Origin: Bicyclus anynana
Taxonomy: Eukaryota > Arthropoda > Insecta > Lepidoptera > Nymphalidae
Reading direction: 5' to 3'
Assembly: GCF_947172395.1 (NCBI RefSeq)
Contig: NC_069087.1
Coordinates: forward strand, 16,374,889 to 16,438,888
Length of the DNA stretch: 64,000 bases
The first letter of the stretch is position 1. Each line of letters begins with the position of its first letter. Below are positions 11,132-21,600 of the stretch, in pieces. The notes under the pieces were generated by a model. It made no database searches and was not told where the DNA came from. It saw only the letters and a program-made list of their open reading frames with translations. The translations under genes were made by a program, and so were the position numbers.

Positions 11132-11363
11132 TATCGAAGCTAAACGACATTACTTCCTACCTCAAAGAGCACAAGTTTTTGGTACTCCTCCAGTCACGGA
11201 AAAGAGAGTAGATATGTTAGAGCACACATCTGTGAATAACAATAACATGTCCTGTGGACATGTTTGCGCTAGTCAAGACTTCAAACTAAGCCCAAGCTTG
11301 AGAATAGCCATGTTGAATTTAAACATCTGTTTGGAGGCATCATCAGGTCAAGATACAGATAAT

Positions 11364-11409
11364 GAGTGACAATAAACATAAACATTATTAAGACAATTCC
11401 CCTCTCACT
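11364..11409. repeat. Direct repeat, copy 2
   Basis: Second copy of the GAGTGACAATAAACAT...ACAATTCCCCTCTCAC segment at 10767-10807, with a small internal insertion of about 5 bases. Confidence 0.75.
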
Positions 11410-12675
11410 CTAAAAGGTTTGAAGTATCGCATCTATAACGAAATGCTCGTGCCTCGGGAAAGCACCTCCGCCTAATCTTGATAGAACATTTCATCGAATT
11501 ATGATAGTCAAGGTTTGTTTAATATCGCAGAAAAACGACAGTTCTACGTACTTCGGAGGGTGTAAGTCCTCTGCCTGATCTTGGTGGACCTAACGTCTAA
11601 CGTAGGTCATACGTTATATCACTCATAGAAATTTTATTGACTTTTATAATGTTTTTTCTCCTCCGAACGTTACAAGACCAAGCCAAAGTATGAAAGTCTT
11701 TGTTATTATTGTCATACATTTCAAGCACCTCGTTGCCGCATGCAGATCAAAGTTGCAACGAACACAGTGTAAGGGTTGATACACTCCACACAATGCCAGC
11801 ACGAGGTAGGATACATATAGAAAGTTGCACTCAATCGCGACGCGCATCTGAGGGCTTTCAGCGTGTCAGGCTTCACTTTGTGGAGTAGAGCCCCGGGGGC
11901 TTTATTAACGGAAGTGCACGGAAATTAATGTGCTGCGTGTTGCAACGGCGTATAGTCCGAGAGCTGGTCGACAGTTTTTGGTAGGCGTTTGAGCTGTAAA
12001 CTTGGCCTTTACTTTTTCCATACTACCCTAACACATAACTCTGTATTCTGTAGGTATAGTTACAGCGCTTTGATATCTTTCATTTCCATGGCAACTTCGT
12101 TGTTATTGTCATGTTAATTTTGGTATTCTATAAACATAAACTTCAGATTCAAATAAGGCGTGTTATAGGCGAAAAGTTTGTCGTCGAGTGTAAAATACCT
12201 GGCTGTGAGGTTTTTTCCAAAAAAAATCCTCAATATTTTTTGAAAAAAAAAAAAAAAAAAAATCTTAATTCTCATATATTAAATACTCACTCATTCATTC
12301 ATCTTATTTTTTACTTAATACAATTTTCAGATTTCCTCAACGATATTTTATTGTACACAAAAAATGTGCTAAATTAAATTTCCTGTCCAAAAATGTCGAG
12401 CAGCTCTCGGATTAAGAGTAGAGCGAGGCGTACGTATTTAGCAATACTATACATGTATCTTTACATGTAAGTGTTTTCGTCTTGTGTTGCACAGGCTTTG
12501 AAAGCACATACGAAAGCGTCAGTAGCTTCTTTAGTTCAGGGGGACTGGAGTCAAAAAATAAAAAATACAATGCAGGGAACGTTTGATAAAGCGTGGGGAC
12601 AGTGCGAATGCAAAGTGCTAAGAGTTTACATATTTCAACGTTTAAAATATCGAGTTTAGAGATAGTCTCTATAGA
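11410..12675. other. Unassigned DNA with weak repeat echoes
   Basis: No gene seen. Weak 'CCTCGG(G)AAAGCAC' motifs near 11455 and 11555 resemble the body of the 7236 repeat. A poly-A run at 12243-12261 sits inside an 88-codon frame that is not a gene. The frame at 12471-12659 (62 codons) has no recognisable family. Confidence 0.4.
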
Positions 12676-12871
12676 AGACGTCCACAGATCCGCATAGTAC
12701 GTATCGGACGCATCGCATCAAATTAATCTTAGTATTTTTAATATAAAAAGTCATACAAGTGCGTCCATTGATCCGCATCGTACGGATCGCATCGAACGGA
12801 TTTTGTCTACAGTAAAATAAAACAATCGTTTGATTCGATGCGTGTGATACGAAGCGAATCAGAGGACGCCT
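12676..12871. mobile_element. MITE family F, longest copy
   Basis: The left end, AGACGTCCACAGATCCGCAT, is the imperfect inverse of the right end, ...TCAGAGGACGCCT. Inside are TATCGGACGCATCGCATCAA, CAAGTGCGTCCATTGATCCG, GGATCGCATCGAACGGATTT and CGTTTGATTCGATGCGTG. The inner GTGCGTCCATTGATCCGCAT repeats the terminal motif, so the element is built from two related palindromic halves. No ORF. About 196 bases. Confidence 0.8.
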
Positions 12872-13100
12872 ACCATTAGAGGTATAATTGATAATGATGA
12901 TGCTGCTGTGTTAGTGATAATCACAAAGACGAACGAATTTCTTAACATGTTTAGAAATAATTTTATTGGAGTGGGATACCTAGTCAGTTGCTGAGATATG
13001 CCTAATACATTCCTTCTAATATGATAGAAAACCACAAAACATAATCATCACATCATATCACTGAATGTAAACTTTTAGATAGATTTTACCATTTCTGCAT

Positions 13101-13311
13101 CTATCTTACAAATATTATAAACGCGAAAATTTGTATGGATGTTTGTTTGGATGTTGGTTACTCTTTAACGCCGCTACTACTGAAGCGATTTGGCTGAAAT
13201 TTGGATTGGTAATAGATTTGACTCTGGAAATACACATGGAAAATACCATGTCTCCCGCGGGATTTGTGAAAAACTGAATTCCACGCGAACGAATTCGCGG
13301 ACGTCTGCTAG
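13101..13311 (-). mobile_element. Retrotransposon tail (family D), minus strand
   Basis: On the minus strand it starts CTAGCAGACGTCCGCGAATT, continues through CGTTCGCGTGGAATTCAG, AAATTTCAGCCAAATCGCTT, AGTAGTAGCGGCGTTAAAGA and AACAAACATCCAAACAAACA, and ends ACGCGTTTATAATATTTG-like, TAAGATAG. This is the same plan as family C with a different middle. The 130-codon minus frame at 13115-13507 starts in its flank and runs through it; it is not a gene. Confidence 0.8.
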
Positions 13312-13994
13312 AAAATATAATAATTAATGCTCGATTGGTAAATACAAATAGATTGCTTCTGTATTTTATACAATCGCCATCCACAGGACCACCACGGTGC
13401 AGTAAGTAATGGTGACCTGCGACTGGGAGCCGATAGTCGCGATAAGCGCGCTTATCAATTGGGGCACAATAGTGCGTTATGCGTGCCCTATCACGGCGCC
13501 CCTGCAAACTGGCGTATCGGTCGACGACCTAATACTCACCTACAACATCTTGGCTTCTAATTAAGGCAGCAGGTTAAAGCGTCATTATCTATTAGAACCT
13601 AAAATTTAACTGAACCTGTTACTTAAATTTAAGGTTGGATCTAATGATGGAATGGAATGATGGACTCATAAAATCACAAATGTTAAAGTTTTAAGACGCG
13701 TTCAATCAGAAGCGCAAACTTTTACAGAACATCGAGAAATGACGTATACGTCTAAGCACGTGCTACGGCTCAAGATATACAAGCTCCTGCAGCTCATCTT
13801 TGTGGAAAAAGGTGCCGGTAGAGGAGACGTTGGTGGAGAAAGAAGTCTTGGTGGAGGAACATCAGAAAGTGATCCGGGGTCGCGAGTGCTGCCTCGCGAA
13901 CAATTAAGAAAAACCTTTGCTAGTCGGAGAGGCTCTCAAAGAGTGTGTGTAACTTTCAGTTTATCTAATTCGACATTAAAGTGTAGCTAACTTC
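13312..13994. other. Unassigned DNA
   Basis: No recognised gene. An 83-codon frame (13739-13990) is Gly/Arg-rich in part through a GGAGGAGAC-like purine-rich stretch and matches nothing I know. Confidence 0.35.
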
Positions 13995-14050
13995 CAGCCT
14001 CTCGCAAAGACGTACCTCGCAAAGCGATTTAGCGATGCCGCGTTGAAACT
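13995..14050 (+). mobile_element. SINE family A scrap
   Basis: CGCAAAGACGTACCTCGCAA and AGCGATTTAGCGATGCCG match the middle of the SINE at 60870-61172. Both sides are lost. Confidence 0.5.
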
Positions 14051-16331
14051 AATCATAAGTAAACAAGGCTACTTTTAATCTGCTTGTACTTAAACTGCGT
14101 TGTCTCTTAATATCAGTTGAAATCGAAGTCAAATTTAGAAGATTTTACTAAGGTAAATTTCTCTAAAGTGCTCAATTTTAAGGCTTAATATTATGCACTG
14201 TGTGTATACTATCTACATTTTTCGAGATCGTTTGACGCGAGTACAAATTCAGCCCACGCCACCGCAGATTCCCTTACCGACGCTCCCCGATGTTCTTGAG
14301 TTTTTTGCGCCCATTCACAATGTTTCAGTTCGCGCTAATACGTGTATTAATGGGTTTTTGCTATCGCGGAATGCCTGAATAGGTCGTTTATACGCAATTA
14401 GGCTCTCATTACGCGTTTGTTTCGCCCACGTCCTTTTAATCACGACATGTACCTACAGTGGGTTATGTTTATTTTATTTTTTTCACATAATTTACTTGTA
14501 AGTGGGCCTCTGAATGGAGGTTTATTACGGGCTTGCGTGTTTACAATGAAATGACATGTGGCTGGATAGTGCGGAGGCCATTGTGGATTATTATCATCTC
14601 ATTTTGCGCGGCGAACTTTTTCGCTTGAGAGCTCACGGAGCGGTTTTCACTCGCCACCGCCGCGACATCAGGACAGCAGTTAAGAAATCAAAACTCCAAG
14701 TTAATATTTTGTGTATAGATTATATATATAATAGTTCTTTTGACTGTGATGCGTCATTGAATAAGTTTATACTCTACTTTATATTCTTATCTCATGCAAT
14801 CGGTAAAAAGAAATGTTTTGAGCCTAACAGAACAATTTGGTACTGTAAAGGAGTGTCAGGAATAACTCGTAGATCACCATATCACTTGAAATACAATCAA
14901 AAACTTTCCTTTCTTATTCTTGTAGACACATTTAATACAGCTTAAGCGAAACAAACAACAGGAGTGAATGAGTCTAAACACCATTATTTTATCTACACTG
15001 AAATACATTGTCATGAAACGTATGTTGACGTAATTCCGCTCGTGAGTTATGTTAATATACTAATAATTGAGGTATTACGATAATTGTGAGAGTAGATTGA
15101 AAAACGTAATTTCTTTTAAGTCCGTTTCCGCATTCCAACGGTGTTGCTAATGCTCTACTGCGGCGGGAGCGGTTGAAAAATTGCTCCGTGTGTTCTCAGC
15201 CTATTATTCACGTAATTTTATGTGAACACTTTGTGTACACGGTTTAACTCTTGAGGTACGTGTGTTTAATGTCTCCGGTAGCTAATCGATTACGGTCTCG
15301 TCCCTTGTGCGGAGTACGCAATTTATTTTTATGGCGGACTATATCTATATTGTTAAGATGGTTTTGATTAAAGTGCGTCGTAATTTTTAAACTGGACTAA
15401 GACTGGGCTACTGAAACTTAACTGATACGTATCAAACACTTAATTTAACTTGCGATTTGATGGAACTTAATTGACTCCGGAGGTATGCGGTGTCAAAACC
15501 GAACTGATTTTGATTAATCAATTCTGTCATTAGATTCTTCTACGGATGATGAAAAAGTCCAAAAAATTATGACGCAAACAAAAATTAGATATGAATGTAA
15601 AAACGCCAGAAAAAATCCATTCTTCAGTCGGTCGGATTTTTTTCATTTTCAATAACTTTTTGTTAACGGAACGATGTCATATTGAACCAATTACTTACTT
15701 ACTACTTACAATAGTAAAAGTTAAGTTAAAATTTAGAACACAAAAGGGGCATTTGTGTTAAAACTTAACAGAGGGGGTTGTGATTGTTTCACTTTACTCG
15801 GTGAAAATTGCATGTAAATTTCCCGTCTATAGATGACTCATACGAAATCCCTAAGCTAGCAATGGTTCGCTGTTTTGCTTATTTATACGATTAAATATCG
15901 CATTTGAGCGATTTTTAACTGGTGGTTTTTTTAGTCAGAATAACTGTCATAAGAAAAATAAAGGTTAAGTAAAAATTTCGTTTATTCGCGCGAATGAAGG
16001 CGCGGGATTTTAATATATTTAAATAAATATATAATAACGTTGTAAATAAAACTTTATAAAAAACCTTATGAAAATCCTTCTCTCCTTTTAGAAGAGGGAA
16101 AATAGAGCTGAGACTCATCGCACTGCTCCAATGCGAGTTGGCGTACAGGGTGATAATGTGTGGTTTTCTCCATCATTATCAGGATGTTAATGATAATGAC
16201 TGGAACCGACGACTTACATCACCACCACTTCCTATCTATGTGCTGAGCAGATTTACTGAAAAATTCTTAGAAGAAATAAAAGCGCTACTTCATATCCCGA
16301 ACCAGCACGGCTATTCTCTAATGATGTTTTG
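14051..16331. other. Unassigned DNA with one 129-codon chance-length frame
   Basis: The frame at 14556-14945 (ATG start, 129 codons) is the longest outside a repeat. Its product (MWLDSAEAIVDYYHLILRGE..., later HAIGKKKCFEPNRT) resembles no family I know and shows no domain or signal peptide. In 64 kb of AT-rich DNA, about one frame this long on either strand is expected by chance. The remainder is featureless. Confidence 0.4.
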
Positions 16332-16442
16332 TATAACTCGCAAGTGCGAGTTTCGAATTCACCGCTATCTTTCTCATTCTGCAGTATAGTGTTAAACAGA
16401 GAGAGATAGAGGAAAATTCGAAACTCGCATTTGCGAGTTATA
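16332..16442. mobile_element. Palindromic MITE with 28-bp inverted repeats
   Basis: Bases 16332-16359 and 16415-16442 are reverse complements, with one mismatch in 28 (CAAGTGCGAG against CAAATGCGAG). Each arm also contains a small palindrome (CTCGCAAGTGCGAG). Pairing continues weakly inward (GCTATCTTTCTC against GAGAGATAG). Total about 111 bases, no coding. A TA dinucleotide at each edge could be part of the repeat or a target site. Confidence 0.8.
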
Positions 16443-16454
16443 AAAATATCGTTA

Positions 16455-16545
16455 CAGAATAGCCTAGCAGGACTTGAACCCAGGACCCCGTGATACAAAG
16501 CCACTAAAGCTAACCTCCAAACCAGCGAGGCAGCACTATAAATAG
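16455..16545 (-). mobile_element. tRNA-like SINE head, minus strand
   Basis: On the minus strand: CTGCCTCGCTGGTTTGGAGG, TTAGCTTTAGTGGCTTTGTA, then ACGGGGTCCTGGGTTCAAGT, which is a B-box-like GGTTCAAGTCC. A related head lies at 56877-56950. No acceptor stem folds around it, so it is not a functional tRNA gene. Confidence 0.5.
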
Positions 16546-16880
16546 CTGCAGTGAGTGAGTAGTGCGGCGCACGAGTTCACGTTTAAGCGTTCAGTTGTTA
16601 CGAGGTTAAGTAATTCATCCAGGTGAATGTGGCAATTTACCACGATCCCTCGTAGACACAACAAAGGCGCGAGAGGCGGGCCACGTTTCACAATACGCTA
16701 CCTGAGTACCTACGAGTATGTACTGGCTAGCTCGCCGGTACGTATTGTTGGACCTAGTACGTACTTACCTACTTGTACCATAACCAAGCCTTCGACATCT
16801 ATATACTCCTTTACTAATATTATAAAGGTTATGATTTTGTGAGGTTGCAGGATCTCGAGATTTTTTTAAATATAGCACTA

Positions 16881-17060
16881 ACTAGCTGACGCCGCAGCGG
16901 TTTCACCGGCGTGGTTCCCTTTGCCGTAGGAATATTGGGATAATTTACCCTATAGCCTTCCTCGATATCTGGGCTATCTAACACTGAAAGAATTTTTCAA
17001 ATCGGACCAGTAGTTCCTGAGATTAGCGTGTTCAATCAAACAAACAAACAAAACATTCTT
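16881..17060 (+). mobile_element. Retrotransposon tail (family C)
   Basis: ACTAGCTGACGCCGCAGCGG, CGTGGTTCCC, CTATAGCCTTCCTCGATA, GGGCTATCTAACACTGAAAG, TTTTTCAAATCGGACCAGTA and TCCTGAGATTAGCGTGTTCA occur in order, as at 18214 and 59391. The TTTATAATATTAG tail is replaced by a CAAACAAACAAACAAAACATT run. Confidence 0.85.
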
Positions 17061-17087
17061 TAACATAGCCACATATTTTGTGATTAT

Positions 17088-17170
17088 CATAGGCTATGTT
17101 TTTAAGGCTAATAATTTTTTTTTATTCCCCATATTCCAACGAGAACGGCAATCGCGAGCGTCTGATAGTG
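17088..17170 (-). mobile_element. Family C tail scrap, opposite strand
   Basis: CATAGGCTATG..., TTATTCCCCATATTCC, AACGAGAACGGCAATCGCGA matches, in reverse, the 5' part of a family C unit, with wear. With 16881-17060 it makes a head-to-head pair. Confidence 0.4.
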
Positions 17171-18213
17171 TATACATAAGCTGGTAGATTGACAGTACTA
17201 GCTCCTACCATGGGTAACTATAAAGTTAGGATTATAGTTGTTTAGAGAGGTACCAAAAAGTTGCAAACCATTAAATACACCATTAAAGGTCCTACTAAAG
17301 GGTTGTTTCAGGATGACATGGACAGTGTCAGTATGCATCTAGAAAACCACGAGTTAAGATTTTTTAGCAGCAACCATAAATTCAACCTAAAAATTCGTCT
17401 TGTTCTTGTTACCAATAATCCAATTCCATTTAATAATTTGGTTCTCTCGTATCACAAAGTGCGATCGCGGCAACTCGAACGTTCAGTTTTAGACTGTAAA
17501 TGACATTCGTTACCGATCACGACTCTTTCGCAAAGGTGAAAAATGCACTGAGAATGCCACGACTTGTCTCGCAGGCGCGCAGTCACGATCCTCGACCGCC
17601 AAATGTCATCTCAGGTGTAAACGTAACGCACGCTCGTAGCATTTGACGTGCGCGCTAAACTCCCACCGAGCGAGGAATTGCGAGCCATGTCCTTTAGGGA
17701 ACTGCCGGTTGGTAAAGGTGAATCGCGAAATGCCTTCTAAAAAGTAATTGTAGACTACCAAGTCTCTGATTCAAATATTTTCAAATAAATAAGAAACTTG
17801 AAATTTACAGTTTTTGAAAAATGGATTAATATTTTATGTTAGCAAATTGCAGTAAAAAAGTGTGCTTAGACCGTCTTTCATTCCAAAAAAAAAAAACGTT
17901 TTCTTAAAACATTTCACCTCAATATTGTGGTGAACTTTCAAGTTATGTTGATGTTGATGATTACAAGAATAGATTAAGAATACGACAAAAAAATTGTTTT
18001 CTTAGAATATTTCAAAAACATTTCAACTTATCCTGAGCTCGTTGAATGCAAGAATACATTCAAAATACTATAGGCATCTGTAGTCAAAAATTTGTCTTTT
18101 TTTTGATTTACCTGATGTAGAGCTCAACCTCAAACGCTTCCCGTTGTTAGGTGTACAAAAACAGAATAGTTGAAATGGTGGTTTCAGTTTCAGTTGTTGT
18201 GTTACCGCGGGAT
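17171..18213. other. Unassigned DNA
   Basis: No gene recognised. An 80-codon frame at 17261-17503 has no known relative. A CpG-rich stretch runs from about 17550 to 17720. Confidence 0.4.
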
Positions 18214-18406
18214 TACTAGCTGACGCCGCGCGATTTTACCCGCGTGGTTCCCGTTCCTGCGGGAATACGGGGATAATATATAGCCTATAGCCTTCCTCGA
18301 TAAATGGGCTATCTAACACTGAAAGAATTTTTCAAATCGGACCAGTAATTCCTGAGATTAGCGCGTTCAAACAAACAAATCTCAGCCTTATAAAATTAGT
18401 ACAGAT
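18214..18406 (+). mobile_element. Retrotransposon tail (family C)
   Basis: Complete series of modules: ACTAGCTGACGCCGCGCGAT, CCGCGTGGTTCCCGTTCCTG, ATAGCCTATAGCCTTCCTCG, ATGGGCTATCTAACACTGAA, AAATCGGACCAGTAATTCCT, GAGATTAGCGCGTTCAAACA, then CAGCCTTATAAAATTAGTAC, AGAT. Likely the 3' terminal part of a non-LTR retrotransposon or the SINE that borrows its tail. Confidence 0.85.
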
Positions 18407-18429
18407 TTAAGGGATGTTAACGCATCAGT

Positions 18430-18500
18430 AGTACTTACCTCCGGTGCTGTTGTTGATCATGGGCGGTAATCACTTACCTCGCTACGGAGCTCGTGCTATC
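18430..18500 (+). repeat. Short dispersed-repeat-like segment
   Basis: CCGGTGCTGTTGTTGATCAT, GGGCGGTAATCACTTACC resembles a motif I remember as dispersed in lepidopteran genomes. No second copy occurs in this window, so support is weak. Confidence 0.25.
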
Positions 18501-18962
18501 GTGCTCAGTGGGAAGCCACCACTACGTTACGGGGTATTCGCATTGCATAACTCCTTTGTTGCCATATTGCACATCAGTGTTCCACATAGTTAGGATATTG
18601 TTTCACAATAACGCGCCGTATATCGATATCGCAGGCGAATATAATCTTTTGTTCAGTATTCGCTTATCCGTATTTAATTATCTCGTTAGACTAAAAACCT
18701 AGTTTTTTTAAATGAAATATATTCTATAACATCGAACTTTGACACCTGTGATCGGTTTGGAAACTTCTTTCTGAATCAATATGGCGTATTATACTTAATT
18801 TAATTATGATTTAGTGTTATTAAATTAGTTACCAAGACATATTTAATTTGTGCCTAGTTGATTTTCTTACAATTTTCGCTTTATTTTAAATGCTACTCTT
18901 GAAGTTGATAACAACTAAATTTAGCTGATCAATCTTACATGTGCTCACTAACAAAATAAATT

Positions 18963-19332
18963 AATAATAAAAATTTTAATAAAAAAAATACAACCGACTT
19001 CAAAACCTAAAATCGTACCCACTAAACTAAAAAGTGAAAAATAACATCATAATATGTTCTACCTGCTGATCAGTATGAAGGCGGTGCTAAGCCGGTGATG
19101 TATTAATTCAAGCCATGTAAGAATATCTTTTAGATTTAGATTTTGCAGACAGTGTTGTTTTATGTGGTCCTGTCAGAAATGGCTTAAATTAAGACAACAC
19201 CGGCTAAGCACCGCCTTCATACTGATCAGCAGGTAGAACATATTATGATGTTATTTTTCACTTTTTAGTTTAGTGGGTACGATTTTAGGTTTTGAAGTCG
19301 GTTGTATTTTTTTTATTAAAATTTTTATTATT
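18963..19332. repeat. Foldback with 135-bp near-identical arms
   Basis: The left arm, 18963-19097, and right arm, 19198-19332, are reverse complements over 135 bases with a single mismatch (GCTAAGC against GCTTAGC) and no indel. Pairing continues imperfectly to about 19124/19171, leaving a loop of about 46 bases. It lies within the 1.13-kb TIR element. Confidence 0.92.
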
Positions 19333-19370
19333 TTTCCATTTTTAGTGTAAAAATTCATCTCAAACGAATA

Positions 19371-19763
19371 CATCAGACCCCTAATGACAGTCACAACCCA
19401 TCTTGGTACAAAATTCTCAGCAATACAAATTAATCAAGCCCAAGCACAAGGTAGCTACCGTAAACCGGTAAGGGGTTTCCTTAATTGACCTTGGTCTTCA
19501 TCATCAGACCCCTAATAACAGACACAACTCATCTAGGTAGAAAGTTCTCAGCAATACGAAGTAATCAAGGCCAAACACAAGATAGTTACTGTAACCTGTT
19601 AAGGAGTTCCCTTAATTGGGTCCTTGGTCTTCATCACCAAACCCCTAAATGACAGTCACAACCTACATGTGTGGAAAGTTCTCATTAATACAAATTAATC
19701 AAGCCCAAACACAAGGTAACTGCTGTAAATCGCCGAGGAGTTCCCTTGTCTGTTCTATGGCTC
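19371..19763. repeat. Three tandem 131-bp units
   Basis: Units start at 19371, 19502 and 19632 with CATCAGACCCCTAAT-type sequence. They share TGACAGTCACAACC, AAAGTTCTCAGCAATAC, AATCAAGCCCAA.CACAAGGT and a TTCCTTAATTG..CCTTGGTCTTCAT end. A fourth unit begins at about 19764 and is lost. The units differ by many substitutions, so the array is much older than the foldback arms look. Confidence 0.85.
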
Positions 19764-19987
19764 CATCATCAGATGTAGTGCTTAAAAGTACTAAATGGAA
19801 AAGTATACGAACACACTAGACACCCATATAATTTTCGAAAGTTCCTCTCAATTTCTCCAGGATTTCATCATCAGATCTTGACATGATGGCAATGGGACCA
19901 AATGGGGACTATACCGTTTCAAACAAAAAAAGAATTTTTGAAATCGGTCCAGGCGTCTTTGAGTAATCGGTGTACATACATAAAAAT

Positions 19988-20014
19988 AAAAAAAAAAAAA
20001 AAAAAAAAAAAAAA
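19988..20014. repeat. Poly-A run
   Basis: A nearly pure A-run close to the right end of the TIR element. Confidence 0.8.
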
Positions 20015-20067
20015 TTACGGAAGTCGGTTAAAAATTAGATTATTTTGTTAGTGAGCACATGTACATG

Positions 20068-20273
20068 TGGCCGTGGCTAGTTACCACCCTACCGGCAAAG
20101 ACGTACCGCCAAGCGATTTAGCGTTCCGGTACGATGCCGTGTAGAAACCGAAAGGGGTGTGGATTTTCATCCTCCTCTTAACAAGTTAGCCCCATTCCAT
20201 CTTAGACTGCATCATCACTTACCATCAGGTGAGATTGTAGTCAAGGGCTAACTTGTAAAGAATAAAAAAAAAA
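20068..20273 (+). mobile_element. tRNA-derived SINE (family A), 5' truncated
   Basis: Starts at GGCCGTGGCTAGTTACCACC, 6 bases after the right end of the TIR element, and runs through CGTACCGCCAAGCGATTTAG, GTTCCGGTACGATGCCGTGT, CATCCTCCTCTTAACAAG and GTAGTCAAGGGCTAACTTGT to AAGAATAAAAAAAAA. The head is missing. Confidence 0.9.
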
Positions 20274-21045
20274 TGACGTTAATGAAAACAAAATTGAGCA
20301 AATTTGGAAAATATAAAACACTTACTAAATTTACTCGAGCTGGTAATCAAATCCAGGTCCTCTCTGTTAAACTACAACATTCAGAATTGCACCTATAGCG
20401 GTCATTACGACGAAAAAATTCACGGCCTATCCTGAGGACTCATTGCAACCTTTTACTGTAGGAGGATGTTTTCATTTTGTGCAATATCTACTATAGTGCC
20501 TACCTTAGTTAAAACCCTAGTGCACGCTACTGAATGCACCACACTGGTCGTCAAATTCAATTCCGAAGCGCCGATGCGGTTACTTTGATTCGATGCGCTG
20601 GCATGAAGTAATCATTAGAACAGTCAAGTGTCCTTTTGCATTAGCCTAGAATGTCTCGTCCTGGTTTGTATACATTTGGACGCACTGAGTTGATAGCTGT
20701 TATACTCTGTCATGACAACTGTCATGTTCACATCTGTAGCCAAGTAGAACTCCTATGTTAAATCTAAAGTGTCTAAAGTGCCGATGGAATTGCAGTCACA
20801 TGTGCCATTCGAACTCTACGCTTGAAGTAAACGAATGCAAAGCAGCGCGTGTCCCTAGCGAGTGCCATATCTATCAAATATGACTAATATGACATTCCCC
20901 TTCAACTAGTCGGGAGATACTGCAGGATAGTGGGTACGACAATAAGTCCATCAAGGAGCTGATCGAACCATTACTCCTCTAAACCGTTGAGGCATTGCAA
21001 AGTTATTATGCTTTGATATGGACGGTTTCCAATTAATATTAGTTC
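20274..21045. other. Unassigned DNA
   Basis: No gene or repeat recognised. Modest GC content around 20560-20860 with no open frame of note. Confidence 0.4.
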
Positions 21046-21172
21046 AACATCATCATGTTCGTTGTCAGCCAATGGACTGCTGAGCAGTTGGCCCTTGTTG
21101 ACTGTTGATCTAAGGGTCTCCAAACACATCGATCTTGAGTTGCCAACATCCAGCGACTACCTGCTTGGTTAA
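21046..21172 (-). mobile_element. RTE-type LINE 3' end, diverged
   Basis: The segment starts CATCATCATGTTCG (reverse of the (GAT)n tail), then TCAGCCAATGGACTGCTGAG, TCTCCAAACACATCGATCTT, GCCAACATCCAGCGACTACC. This matches, with wear, the 3' ends at 48626, 49838 and 54921 in the same orientation. Confidence 0.65.
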
Positions 21173-21240
21173 GTAAAACAATTTAATTAATGGAACTTGT
21201 TAATATCAAATAAAGAAAAAAATACATCTATACCAAAAAA

Positions 21241-21600
21241 TAGTGACTTCGCTAAGTGTACGAGGAAGTGGCAGTGAGGCAGTTAGCGTTGATTATGAAG
21301 CGCCGCTAATTATAATTGCGCCGGCGCAAGATCGCGGCGTCGAACCTAATTCGGACAGCGCTGTCTTGTGTGACTCGTACACGTCACACCTAGGGTTGTC
21401 GACATTTCTTGAGCGGAAAAAGCTATCATACGTATCACTCTCTGCAGTCGTTTCATCATTGCTGAAGATCGTGATCCTGGTATGATCCCAACCACGAACT
21501 GGTCTACGTTTTCCAGCGACCATCTACGCTGGCGTGTAGAAATGCATCTAATTATTTCCCTAAAAGTACAAAGCATAGTAAAACACAAAAAAAGACGAAG
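21241..21600 (-). mobile_element. Possible LINE fragment, minus strand
   Basis: Both strands have 76-80 codon frames here. The GAAGATCGTGATCCTGGTAT segment at 21462-21481 resembles the GAGGATCGTGACCACC core of the insertion at 46291-46407, suggesting a longer, decayed copy of the same element. The products (minus: MVAGKRRPVRGWDHTRITIF...) match no family I can name. Confidence 0.3.

Larger units (their letters stand above)
18937..20062. mobile_element. 1.13-kb non-autonomous TIR element
   Basis: Bases 18937-18959 (ACATGTGCTCACTAACAAAA...) and 20040-20062 are perfect 23-bp reverse complements. Just inside both ends is an AACCGACTTC motif. The interior holds a 370-bp foldback (18963-19332), three 131-bp tandem units (19371 on), a CCATCATCAGATC..GACATGATGGCAATGGGACC segment, an AAATCGGTCCAGGCGTC segment, and a poly-A stretch before the right end. 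There is no ORF of note. The transposon superfamily is not clear, and target duplication cannot be separated from the palindromic ACATGT ends. Confidence 0.8.

Noticed and set aside
12111..12377. 88-codon frame with a poly-Lys run
   Set aside because: The Lys run is a poly-A tract; no family resemblance.
13115..13507. 130-codon minus-strand frame
   Set aside because: More than half of it runs through the reverse-oriented retrotransposon tail at 13101-13311; not a gene.
14556..14945. 129-codon ATG frame as a gene
   Set aside because: No recognisable domain, no splice or promoter support, and its length is near the longest expected by chance in 64 kb of AT-rich DNA.
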